Part shown: one piece after another, positions 10,057 through 18,172 of the stretch | Layout: each line of letters begins with the position of its first letter | How positions within the stretch are numbered: the stretch's first letter is position 1 | Assembly (NCBI RefSeq): GCF_029238095.1 | Contig: NZ_JAQWGS010000008.1 | Coordinates: 62,001 to 126,000 of the forward strand | Length of the DNA stretch: 64,000 bases | Reading direction: 5' to 3' | Origin: Lacinutrix sp. | GTDB taxonomy: Bacteria > Bacteroidota > Bacteroidia > Flavobacteriales > Flavobacteriaceae | Notes under the pieces: generated by a model | What the model was told of the DNA's origin: nothing | The model's input: only the letters and a program-made list of their open reading frames with translations | Databases searched by the model: none | Position numbers and translations under genes: made by a program

Positions 10057-11202
10057 TTAATACCCGAAATCTACTTTAATTTGCTCTGCTAATTCTAAAA
10101 CGTGATCTTTTGTAATTCCTGCTGCTTCTTCTAATATATATGCAGATTGGTAGGTTTTCATTGCTTTTTTAGATTCACCTGTTTCTTCGTAAAAGCGTCC
10201 TAAATAATAATTTCCTAACAAAGTGTTTGGATATTGCTTTCTTGCTAGTTTACCTAAAGGCTCGAAATATTCCCATTTTTCGGATTTTTTTATTGCTGCT
10301 GCAATAGCTCTAAAATCGTTGATTAGTATTTGTTTTTTTAAACCGAATAGATCCTCTATTGTATCGTACTTTTCTATTAAATAGTCTACAGGAGAAGTAT
10401 CTAACTTTAAAATAGTCTCTTTATATTCTTTTTTTGATATTGGCTTAAATACAAAGAAAATACTCTCTAATGCTTTTGGTATAGCATGAGCTGGAAGCGA
10501 ATAATGTGTTGGACCATCAAAATTATCGAAAGTGCTCAAAACATTTTTATTTTCTATTCCTTTAATTGCATTATGTAGAGCTACGGTTTTAGTGTTTATC
10601 TCTGCGATGTCATTATTAGATGTTGCTAAATAATAGAATGTTTTTGTTGTAATATTTGGCAGCCTTTCAGACAAAAAAGCTTGCATATCTGGAGCTAATT
10701 CAGGGCTTATACTTACATATGCATTAAATAAAGGGATTTCTTTTAGTAAATAATAATTTATAAAATTTGCTGTAATACCATGTCCTACAGCTACTTTAAA
10801 TTTTTCGGTTCTATAGGTTTTCTCTATGTATGGAATAAGCTCCATACCTATAAACTCGAAAAAATCTGCTCCTCCATCTATTGGGAGTGAGTTTAATTCT
10901 GAATAAGTAGTATCGTCTTCTCGTTTATCATATTCGTTAATTCCTACAACTATAGCTTCCGGAATATCTTCCCAGTAGGCTGCATATTCTACATTTCCTG
11001 CTACAATTTCAAACATATAATCGCCATCTAAAACTAAAATTATAGGATAGCTTTTATCGCTAGACTTATAACTTCTTGGTAATTGAATTTTGATTTCTCT
11101 TTCTGCTCCAAGTTTTTCAGAATTAAAGCTTTTGTAAGTTACTTGAGCCGAAATAAATTGAGCCGAAAAAAGGATTACGAAAAGGAATAAAAGACGTTTC
11201 AT
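10057..11202 (-). CDS. Exported esterase-like alpha/beta-hydrolase lacking the usual nucleophile
   Basis: The 381-residue protein has a signal peptide (residues 1-20, MKRLLFLFVI and on) and a putative-esterase (PF00756-like) fold to about residue 260, then a C-terminal helical part with TPR-like character (YYLGRFYEETGESKKAMKTY). At the nucleophile elbow, where the family has GHSxG, this protein reads GHGIT (residues 140-144), so the serine is a glycine. It may be a binding or scaffold protein, or use a different residue. The start at 11202 is preferred because it gives a clean signal peptide. It lies in the pan-radA operon. Its substrate is unknown. Confidence 0.8.
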   Translation of the reverse strand: MKRLLFLFVILFSAQFISAQVTYKSFNSEKLGAEREIKIQLPRSYKSSDKSYPIILVLDGDYMFEIVAGNVEYAAYWEDIPEAIVVGINEYDKREDDTTYSELNSLPIDGGADFFEFIGMELIPYIEKTYRTEKFKVAVGHGITANFINYYLLKEIPLFNAYVSISPELAPDMQAFLSERLPNITTKTFYYLATSNNDIAEINTKTVALHNAIKGIENKNVLSTFDNFDGPTHYSLPAHAIPKALESIFFVFKPISKKEYKETILKLDTSPVDYLIEKYDTIEDLFGLKKQILINDFRAIAAAIKKSEKWEYFEPLGKLARKQYPNTLLGNYYLGRFYEETGESKKAMKTYQSAYILEEAAGITKDHVLELAEQIKVDFGY

Positions 11203-11239
11203 AGGTAAGATAAATAAATTTAGAAATGCAATGTACAAA

Positions 11240-12193
11240 TTATTTCTTTCTGTTATATATAGGTAAAAATAATAGTGAAAGTCCTCCTAGAAGAATAACC
11301 ATTGCGGTTTGAGAAGTCCACATAATCCATCCAAAGGCACGACTTGGATCTTCTGGTAAATTAAACAGTAGAAAAGCAATTACAATGGCTTCTGGATAAG
11401 AACCAATACCTCCATTTGTAGCTGCAATACTAAAACTTGCTAATATGAAACCTATTAAAACGGCACCAAAAGGAATAGGATTTAATCCTTGTATTGCAAA
11501 AGTTGTAACGTAAAACATAAGCACATACATTCCCCAAATAAATAAGGTGTGAAAAATGAATGCCCATTTTTTCTTCATTTTAAAAACACTAAATGCACCT
11601 TCTATTAATCCGTTTACAAAGCTTTTAATTTTTATTGCTAATGTAGAAGTACTTCGTTTTATATAAAAAATAAAGATTAACGCAAATACAACCAAAAGTA
11701 AAAAGCCTATTACTATTTTTGAGGGATCAAAATTTTGAGTTAAAAAATTATAAATAAAATCGAGTTCTAAAAATAAGGTTATTGCTATTATTATTAACAT
11801 GACAAGTAAATCTGCAATACGTTCTGCCACAATAGTTCCAAAACCTTTTTCGAAAGGAACACCTTCATAATTTGTGAGAATTGAGGCTCGTGCTACTTCA
11901 CCAGCTCTAGGAATGGTATAATTTATTAAATAAGTAGCAAAAACAGCCATGATACTGTTTCCTAATTTAATTTTATAACCCAAAGGTTCTAACATAAAGA
12001 GCCATCTGTATGCTCGTGATAAATGACTTAATAAACCAAAGAAAACACCTAAAGAAATAAATGTATAATCTGCCGTTTTAAAATAACTTAAAAGTTCTTG
12101 GAAAGATAATTTAGATAAAGAATACCATATTAAAAAAACTCCCAACAAAATTGGGAGCGAAATTTTTAATATTTTAAGTATGCTTTTGTTCAC
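11240..12193 (-). CDS. Flippase-like membrane protein (UPF0104 / LPG synthase TM domain family)
   Basis: The 317-residue integral membrane protein has about eight hydrophobic segments and the family-typical YLINYTIPRAGEVARA and NGGIGSYPEA segments. Relatives form the transmembrane part of lysylphosphatidylglycerol synthase MprF and the YbhN/AglD group, thought to move lipids across the membrane. No soluble aminoacyl-transfer domain is attached. The start codon is GTG, only 3 bases after the panD stop, with no closer ATG, so translation is probably coupled to panD. The substrate cannot be predicted. Confidence 0.85.
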   Translation of the reverse strand: MNKSILKILKISLPILLGVFLIWYSLSKLSFQELLSYFKTADYTFISLGVFFGLLSHLSRAYRWLFMLEPLGYKIKLGNSIMAVFATYLINYTIPRAGEVARASILTNYEGVPFEKGFGTIVAERIADLLVMLIIIAITLFLELDFIYNFLTQNFDPSKIVIGFLLLVVFALIFIFYIKRSTSTLAIKIKSFVNGLIEGAFSVFKMKKKWAFIFHTLFIWGMYVLMFYVTTFAIQGLNPIPFGAVLIGFILASFSIAATNGGIGSYPEAIVIAFLLFNLPEDPSRAFGWIMWTSQTAMVILLGGLSLLFLPIYNRKK

Positions 12194-12196
12194 TAT

Positions 12197-12547
12197 TTAT
12201 TTCAATAGATTAGTTGCTTCGTCTGGGAATACTAATGATGGCTTAAACAATTTAGCTTCTTCAATGTCCATAAAACCATATGTAATTAATATTAATACAT
12301 CACCAGGAGAAACTAGTCTTGCTGCTGCACCATTTAATGTTATTTCACCACTATTTCTTGGTCCAGGAATGGCATAAGTTTCTAAACGTGCTCCATTATT
12401 ATTATTTACAATTTGAACTTTCTCGCCTTGTATAATATTTGCTGCATCCATTAAATCTTCATCAATAGTTATACTACCAATGTAATTTAGGTCTGCTCCT
12501 GTTACTTTTACTCTATGAATTTTAGATTTTACAACTTGTATTTGCAT
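12197..12547 (-). CDS. panD: Aspartate 1-decarboxylase
   Basis: Makes beta-alanine from L-aspartate for pantothenate (coenzyme A) synthesis. The 116-residue length is normal for PanD. The self-cleavage site Gly24-Ser25 is intact (YIGSITID), so the pyruvoyl cofactor can form, and the [11 protein letters not shown] and NGAAARL segments that build the active site are present. It starts 13 bases after the panC stop, so the two beta-alanine/pantoate genes are cotranscribed. Confidence 0.97.
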   Translation of the reverse strand: MQIQVVKSKIHRVKVTGADLNYIGSITIDEDLMDAANIIQGEKVQIVNNNNGARLETYAIPGPRNSGEITLNGAAARLVSPGDVLILITYGFMDIEEAKLFKPSLVFPDEATNLLK

Positions 12548-12560
12548 TTTGCAAAGATAA

Positions 12561-13409
12561 TTAATTAAGTGCGATATTGTCTATTAATCTTATGTCATCT
12601 GCATAAGCTGCAACAAAAGCACGATAGGTTTTAGATTTAGATTTCCTTTTTACAGTTTTTAAGGTTGTAACTTCTGCTATAATAAAATATTCAAGTTCTA
12701 AAAACTTATTTTTAGCAAATTGTTTTTCAACCCACTTCGTTACTTGTTTAGCACTTTTTGTGCCAAACTTTTCTTTGGCAGTTACTAACGTTTTAAATAT
12801 AAAAGGCGCTGCTTTTTTGTAATCTGGTTTTAGTCGTGTGTTTCTAGAACTAAATGCTAGACCATTGGCCTCTCTATAGATTTCGCAACCTTTTACAGTG
12901 ACTGGTAGTTTGTGTTTTTGAACTAACTTTTTAATAATTACTAATTGCTGAAAATCTTTTTCTCCAAAATAAGCATTGTTAGGTGTTACAATTTCGAATA
13001 ATCGTTTAACAATGGTGCCAACACCATCAAAATGACCTTGTCTAAACCTACCTTCCATTTCAAATTCTAAACCATCAAAACTAAAATGCTCTGCTATGGT
13101 ATGGCCTTCATAAATATCTTCAACACTTGGTGCGTAAACTAATATGTTTTTAGAAACTGTTTCTAAAAGTGTAACATCACTTTTTAGAGTTCTTGGATAT
13201 TTTTTTAAATCTTCGGCATTATCAAACTGTGTTGGGTTTACAAAAATACTAACTACGCAAATATTATTTTCTTGTAATGCTTTTTTCACCAAAGATAAAT
13301 GACCATGATGAAGTGCTCCCATTGTGGGCACAAAACCAAAAGTAGTTCCTTTGGCCTTTTGCTTAAAGATATAATCTTGGATTTCAGATTTATTTGTGAA
13401 AATTGTCAT
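12561..13409 (-). CDS. panC: Pantothenate synthetase
   Basis: Joins pantoate and beta-alanine with ATP to form pantothenate. The 282-residue protein carries the nucleotidyl-transferase HxGH motif (residues 35-37 in [12 protein letters not shown]), the FGEKDFQQL segment and the SSRN substrate loop (AFSSRNTRL). It is the first gene of the panC-panD-flippase-esterase-radA operon and diverges from the GT5 gene, an arrangement common in Bacteroidota. Confidence 0.97.
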   Translation of the reverse strand: MTIFTNKSEIQDYIFKQKAKGTTFGFVPTMGALHHGHLSLVKKALQENNICVVSIFVNPTQFDNAEDLKKYPRTLKSDVTLLETVSKNILVYAPSVEDIYEGHTIAEHFSFDGLEFEMEGRFRQGHFDGVGTIVKRLFEIVTPNNAYFGEKDFQQLVIIKKLVQKHKLPVTVKGCEIYREANGLAFSSRNTRLKPDYKKAAPFIFKTLVTAKEKFGTKSAKQVTKWVEKQFAKNKFLELEYFIIAEVTTLKTVKRKSKSKTYRAFVAAYADDIRLIDNIALN

Positions 13410-13433
13410 TCTTTAATATAAAATTAACGCGTG

Positions 13434-13441
13434 CAAACTTA
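13434..13441 (-). promoter_or_regulatory. -7 box for panC operon
   Basis: On the minus strand this reads TAAGTTTG, an exact TAnnTTTG match, 24 bases before the panC start codon. Confidence 0.6.
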
Positions 13442-13472
13442 ATATATTAGCCGCAATCTGCATAAAATTTTG

Positions 13473-13480
13473 TACTTTTG
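13473..13480 (+). promoter_or_regulatory. -7 box for the GT5-DUF4270-glmS operon
   Basis: TACTTTTG matches TAnnTTTG on the plus strand. It implies a 5' leader of about 110 bases before the ATG at 13595, long for this genome; I see no recognised riboswitch in it. Confidence 0.6.
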
Positions 13481-13594
13481 CGTGTTTTTTATTTACATTT
13501 TTAAATGTTAAAGCCTTTTTTTAGGATTCATTTAAAGGATTTTAAGGACAGAAAATTAAAAAGATTAAAACATAATATCGATTAAAACTAACGT

Positions 13595-14401
13595 ATGAAA
13601 GATAAGAGAATATTATATGTGTCGTCTGAAGTGGTACCATATTTGCCAGAAACCGAGATTTCTTCAATGTCGTTTGAAACTCCAAGAATGGTAAACCAAC
13701 AAGGTGGACAAATTAGAATATTTATGCCTAGATATGGAAATATTAACGAAAGAAGACACCAATTACACGAAGTTATTAGGCTTTCTGGAATTAATTTAGT
13801 GATTAATGATTTAGATATGCCTCTAATTATTAAAGTAGCCTCAATACCCAAAGAACGTATTCAAGTCTACTTTATAGATAACGACGAGTATTTTAAAAGA
13901 AAAGCAACACTAACAGATGAAGACGGAAAATTATTTCCTGATAACGATGAGCGTGCCATTTTCTTTGCTAAAGGAGTAATAGAAACTGTTAAAAAATTAA
14001 ACTGGGCACCAGATATAATTCATGTTCATGGATGGCTTGCGGCTTTATTACCGTTGTACTTAAAACAATTTTATAAAGACGAGCCTTTATTTAACGAAAG
14101 TAAAATAGTGACTTCTGTATACAATCAAAGTTTTGAAAACGCGTTAAACAAAGACCTAATTAATAAAGTAGCTTTCGATAACATAGATAAAGAGGCTTTA
14201 AAAACATTAGAAAACCCTACATATAACAATTTAATGAAAGTTGCTATTGACAACTCTGACGCTTTAATAATTGGTTCCGCAGAAATTCCTAAAGAATTAG
14301 CAGACTATTTAAAAAAGACTGATAAGCCTGTTTTAGATTTTAAAGAGAAAGATGAGTTTGCAGAAGCTTACACAACATTCTATAATGAGAGTGTTTTATA
14401 G
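13595..14401 (+). CDS. Stand-alone GT5 (glycogen/starch synthase) catalytic-domain protein
   Basis: The 268-residue protein matches only the N-terminal half of GT5 glycogen synthases: ILYVSSEVVPY at the start and HVHGWLAALLPLYLK in the middle. The C-terminal GT-B half, which completes the active site, is absent, and the ADP-glucose-binding KxGG loop (normally after EVAPF) is replaced by PETEISSM at about residues 18-25. Databases tend to call it glycogen synthase, but it is unlikely to make glycogen alone. Its setting between the pan operon and DUF4270-glmS suggests an envelope or amino-sugar link, which is inference. Confidence 0.85.
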   Translation: MKDKRILYVSSEVVPYLPETEISSMSFETPRMVNQQGGQIRIFMPRYGNINERRHQLHEVIRLSGINLVINDLDMPLIIKVASIPKERIQVYFIDNDEYFKRKATLTDEDGKLFPDNDERAIFFAKGVIETVKKLNWAPDIIHVHGWLAALLPLYLKQFYKDEPLFNESKIVTSVYNQSFENALNKDLINKVAFDNIDKEALKTLENPTYNNLMKVAIDNSDALIIGSAEIPKELADYLKKTDKPVLDFKEKDEFAEAYTTFYNESVL

Positions 14402-14418
14402 CACAAGAATAAAATTTT

Positions 14419-16143
14419 ATGAAAAAAATAATTAAAAGCCTAAAAACCATTGCTTTACTTGGCTTAATTTTAGTAATATCGATATCTTGTGATAACGATT
14501 TTGCCAACATTGAAAGTGACATTGAAGGTATTAAAAACTTTGAGGCCACAAGCAGACAATTTCCATTTATTACAAGTACAAAAACATTTACACCTTTTAC
14601 ACCAAGCGGGACTAATGACCTAGTTGGAGTGCAAACAAATGGTTTAAATGGAAATCTATTTGGAGTTTATAAAAACCCAACCACTGCACTTGGTACAACA
14701 GTGGCAAGTGTAATAACACAAGTTGCACCAATAACTTATAATCCAGATTTTGGAGAAGAAACTAGAACTGTAGAGTCTGTATATTTAACAATTCCATATT
14801 ATTCAACAGGAGAAAGTACAGATGAATTTGGCAACAATACATATAGCTTAGATTCTGTAATAGGTGACACCGACAAAGCTTTTAAGCTGTCTATTTACAG
14901 AAGTAATTATGTGCTACAAGATTTAGACCCAAATTTAGATTTTCAAAGCCCACAATGTTATTATTCTAATCAAGGCGACTTATTTGAAGCTAACTTGGCT
15001 GCTTCAGATTTAATCTATCAAGATAATGAATTTGTAATTAGTAATGAAGAACACAGAGTGCCAGAATTAGACGATAATGGTATACCAGTTTTTGAATCAG
15101 ACGATATAACACCCGCGTATTCAGAACGTTTCCCTCCAGGAATTAGAGTAAACCTCTTAGATTCTAGTCCAGATAACCTTAATACTAATATTGCGTTTTG
15201 GGAAGATATTTTCTTTGCCAATCAAGGCAGTAGCGTTTTAAGTACAAAAAGTAATTTTAAAGATTTCTTTAGAGGCTTAATTATTAAAGTAGAACCGCTA
15301 AACGCTACAGAACCAGATGGAAGTTTAGCTTATTTAAATTTTGGTGCTGCTAATATTTTATTTAATTACACAAATCAAGAAGAAATGGATGCTGAAGCTG
15401 CAGGAAATCCTTTTGAAGCAAGAGATGCAACAGTATACAGGCTAGAATTTAACGATAATAGAGTAAATACTTTCGATAGAATAAATGTTGAAGATCATGA
15501 TGGAGACCAAGACAACCTATATTTAAATGGTACAGATGGCTCTATGGCTGTTTTAGAGTTATTCTCTGGTAATATTGAAAATGAAGACGGAGATTTAGTA
15601 CCTACATTCGACTATTTCTACAGTAAAAAAGACAAATGGCTAATTAATGAAGCCAACTTGGTGTTTTATGTTAATGAAGATTTACTGAACGATTCTAGAA
15701 CTAAAAATGATGAGCCTAATCGCTTAACACTTTACGATTTAAAGAACAATACACCAATTTTAGATTATTTCCTAGATGGTTCAACAAACACAATACAACC
15801 AACGTTTTCAAAAACTGGTTATTCAGAAGTTCTTACCAGAGATAGTAATAATGATGATAAAGGTGTAAGATATAAGATTAGATTGACTGCACACATCACT
15901 AATATTTTACAAAGCGATTCTACCAATGTTAAATTAGGATTATTTATAGCTAATAACATTAATGTTTTATCGCAATCAAAAATACAAGGAAGAAATAATG
16001 ACAATGATGATAGCACTTTAGACATTGTGCCTAGCACAAACGTTTTAAGCCCAAAAGGCACAATTCTTCATGGAAATGATGTAAACATCAGTCCAGAATT
16101 AAGAGCTAAATTCGAAATTTTTTATACAGAACCAGAAAGTTAA
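14419..16143 (+). CDS. DUF4270 family lipoprotein
   Basis: The 574-residue protein has a lipoprotein signal peptide with the acylated cysteine at residue 24 (ISISCDND). The body matches the large extracytoplasmic DUF4270 family of Bacteroidota: a typical TNDLVGVQTNGL segment near the N-terminus and YLNFGAANILFNY in the middle. Function is unknown. It sits 17 bases after the GT5 gene and 6 bases before glmS, so all three are one unit. Acidic residues after the cysteine (DND) fit outer-membrane or surface sorting of Flavobacteriia lipoproteins. Confidence 0.88.
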   Translation: MKKIIKSLKTIALLGLILVISISCDNDFANIESDIEGIKNFEATSRQFPFITSTKTFTPFTPSGTNDLVGVQTNGLNGNLFGVYKNPTTALGTTVASVITQVAPITYNPDFGEETRTVESVYLTIPYYSTGESTDEFGNNTYSLDSVIGDTDKAFKLSIYRSNYVLQDLDPNLDFQSPQCYYSNQGDLFEANLAASDLIYQDNEFVISNEEHRVPELDDNGIPVFESDDITPAYSERFPPGIRVNLLDSSPDNLNTNIAFWEDIFFANQGSSVLSTKSNFKDFFRGLIIKVEPLNATEPDGSLAYLNFGAANILFNYTNQEEMDAEAAGNPFEARDATVYRLEFNDNRVNTFDRINVEDHDGDQDNLYLNGTDGSMAVLELFSGNIENEDGDLVPTFDYFYSKKDKWLINEANLVFYVNEDLLNDSRTKNDEPNRLTLYDLKNNTPILDYFLDGSTNTIQPTFSKTGYSEVLTRDSNNDDKGVRYKIRLTAHITNILQSDSTNVKLGLFIANNINVLSQSKIQGRNNDNDDSTLDIVPSTNVLSPKGTILHGNDVNISPELRAKFEIFYTEPES

Positions 16144-16149
16144 TAATAT

Positions 16150-17997
16150 ATGTGTGGTATCGTTGGCTATATTGGCAAAAAAGAAGCTTATCCTATAGTT
16201 CTTGAAGGACTTAAAAGACTAGAATACAGAGGCTATGATAGTGCTGGAATTGCTTTATATGATGGCAAAAATTTAAAACTATCTAAAACAAAAGGTAAAG
16301 TTTCAGACTTAGAGAAAAAAATTAATCAAGAAATACCTACAAATGGATCTGTTGGTATAGGTCATACACGTTGGGCAACACATGGTATACCAAACGATAT
16401 AAACTCTCATCCTCATTATTCTAATTCTGGAGATTTAGTAATCATACATAACGGTATTATAGAAAACTATGCTTCAATTAAAAAAGAGCTAGAAAAGAGA
16501 GGTTACACTTTCTCATCTGATACAGATACAGAAGTTTTAATTAACCTTATAGAAGATGTAAAAAAGAACGAAAATTTAAAACTTGGTAAAGCTGTTCAAA
16601 TAGCATTAAATCAAGTTGTTGGAGCTTATGCAATTGCAGTTTTCGATAAGAATAAACCAGATGAAATAGTTGTTGCAAAACTGGGAAGTCCACTCGCAAT
16701 AGGTGTAGGTGATGACGAGTTTTTTATTGCAAGTGATGCAACACCTTTTTTAGAATATACAAAAAAAGCCATCTATCTTGAAGATGAAGAAATGGCAATT
16801 GTAAGATTAAACAAGGAAATAAAAATTAGAAAAATTAAAGACGACTCTTTAGTTGATCCTTATATACAAGAACTTCAACTTAATCTAGAACAAATAGTAA
16901 AAGGTGGTTATGACCATTTTATGCTAAAAGAAATACACGAACAACCTGAAGCAATAAAAGACACTTATCGTGGAAGATTACTTGTTAAAGAAGGCCTAAT
17001 AAGAATGGCTGGAATAGATGATAATCTTGAAAAGTTTTTAAACGCAAACAGAATTATAGTTATCGCTTGTGGTACATCTTGGCATGCTGGTCTAGTTGCA
17101 GAATACATCTTTGAAGATTTAGCTAGAATACCTGTTGAAGTTGAATATGCATCAGAATTTAGATATAGAAACCCAGTAATTACAGAAAAAGATGTTGTTA
17201 TTGCAATTTCACAATCTGGAGAAACCGCAGATACATTAGCTGCCATAAAATTAGCTAAATCTAAAGGCGCATTTGTTTTTGGTTTATGTAACGTTGTAGG
17301 CTCATCTATTGCTAGAGAAACTCATGCAGGAGCATACACTCACGCAGGACCAGAAATTGGTGTGGCCTCTACAAAAGCATTTACAACTCAAATTACCGTA
17401 TTAACTTTAATTGCTTTAAAATTAGCAAAAGTAAAAGGCACCATTTCTAAACCAGAGTTCCAACATCATCTTCAAGAGTTAGAACTTATTCCTGGTAAAG
17501 TTGAAAAGGCACTATTACAAGACGAACATATAAAAACAGTAGCTAGTATATATAAAGATGCAAAAAACTGTTTATACTTAGGTCGTGGTTTTAATTTTCC
17601 AGTAGCATTAGAGGGTGCTCTTAAACTTAAGGAAATTTCTTATATACATGCTGAAGGCTATCCTGCTGCAGAAATGAAACATGGTCCAATTGCTCTAATA
17701 GATGAACATATGCCTGTTTTTGTAATCGCAACTAAAAAAGGTCATTATGAAAAAGTGGTAAGTAATATTCAAGAAATAAAATCTAGAAAAGGAAAAATTA
17801 TAGGTATTGTTACAGAAGGCGATATAGATGTAAAAGAATTAGCAGACCATGTCATTGAAGTGCCTGAAACACTAGAATCTTTATCACCATTGTTAACTAC
17901 AATTCCATTGCAATTACTATCGTACCATATAGCAGTAATGCTTAACAGAAATGTAGATCAACCTAGAAATTTAGCAAAATCAGTAACAGTAGAATAA
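16150..17997 (+). CDS. glmS: Glutamine--fructose-6-phosphate aminotransferase (isomerizing)
   Basis: Makes glucosamine-6-phosphate from fructose-6-phosphate and glutamine, the first step to UDP-GlcNAc for peptidoglycan and LPS. The 615-residue protein has an N-terminal class II glutaminase domain with catalytic Cys2 (MCGIVGYIG), two SIS sugar-isomerase domains (ACGTSWHAG; SQSGETADT; EMKHGPIALID) and the conserved C-terminus NLAKSVTVE. It is third in the operon with the GT5 and DUF4270 genes. No glmS ribozyme-like leader is expected or seen. Confidence 0.98.
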   Translation: MCGIVGYIGKKEAYPIVLEGLKRLEYRGYDSAGIALYDGKNLKLSKTKGKVSDLEKKINQEIPTNGSVGIGHTRWATHGIPNDINSHPHYSNSGDLVIIHNGIIENYASIKKELEKRGYTFSSDTDTEVLINLIEDVKKNENLKLGKAVQIALNQVVGAYAIAVFDKNKPDEIVVAKLGSPLAIGVGDDEFFIASDATPFLEYTKKAIYLEDEEMAIVRLNKEIKIRKIKDDSLVDPYIQELQLNLEQIVKGGYDHFMLKEIHEQPEAIKDTYRGRLLVKEGLIRMAGIDDNLEKFLNANRIIVIACGTSWHAGLVAEYIFEDLARIPVEVEYASEFRYRNPVITEKDVVIAISQSGETADTLAAIKLAKSKGAFVFGLCNVVGSSIARETHAGAYTHAGPEIGVASTKAFTTQITVLTLIALKLAKVKGTISKPEFQHHLQELELIPGKVEKALLQDEHIKTVASIYKDAKNCLYLGRGFNFPVALEGALKLKEISYIHAEGYPAAEMKHGPIALIDEHMPVFVIATKKGHYEKVVSNIQEIKSRKGKIIGIVTEGDIDVKELADHVIEVPETLESLSPLLTTIPLQLLSYHIAVMLNRNVDQPRNLAKSVTVE

Positions 17998-18024
17998 AAA
18001 GACTTCAAAATCAATTACATATTT

Positions 18025-18072
18025 ATAGCCACCTTTTTTTATTAAAAATATAAAAAAGGTGGCTATTTTTTT
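18025..18072 (+). terminator. Rho-independent terminator after glmS
   Basis: ATAGCCACC followed by T6 pairs with A6 GGTGGCTAT; the stem of about 15 bp is followed by a T tract. It starts 28 bases after the glmS stop. Confidence 0.85.
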
Positions 18073-18172
18073 AAATATACTTTATTATGCACGCATAATT
18101 TTGTTAACTTTTTTTTAAGATATACTTAAAAAACGTATATTGGCTCTTATTAAATTAACTAAATCTAAAATA

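Noticed and set aside
16100-16150. glmS ribozyme before glmS
   Set aside because: Only 6 bases separate the DUF4270 stop from glmS, so no leader exists to hold one.
18120-18170. TATATTGG as a -7 box before the TonB receptor at 18173
   Set aside because: One mismatch at a key T and no -33 partner at proper spacing; not listed.
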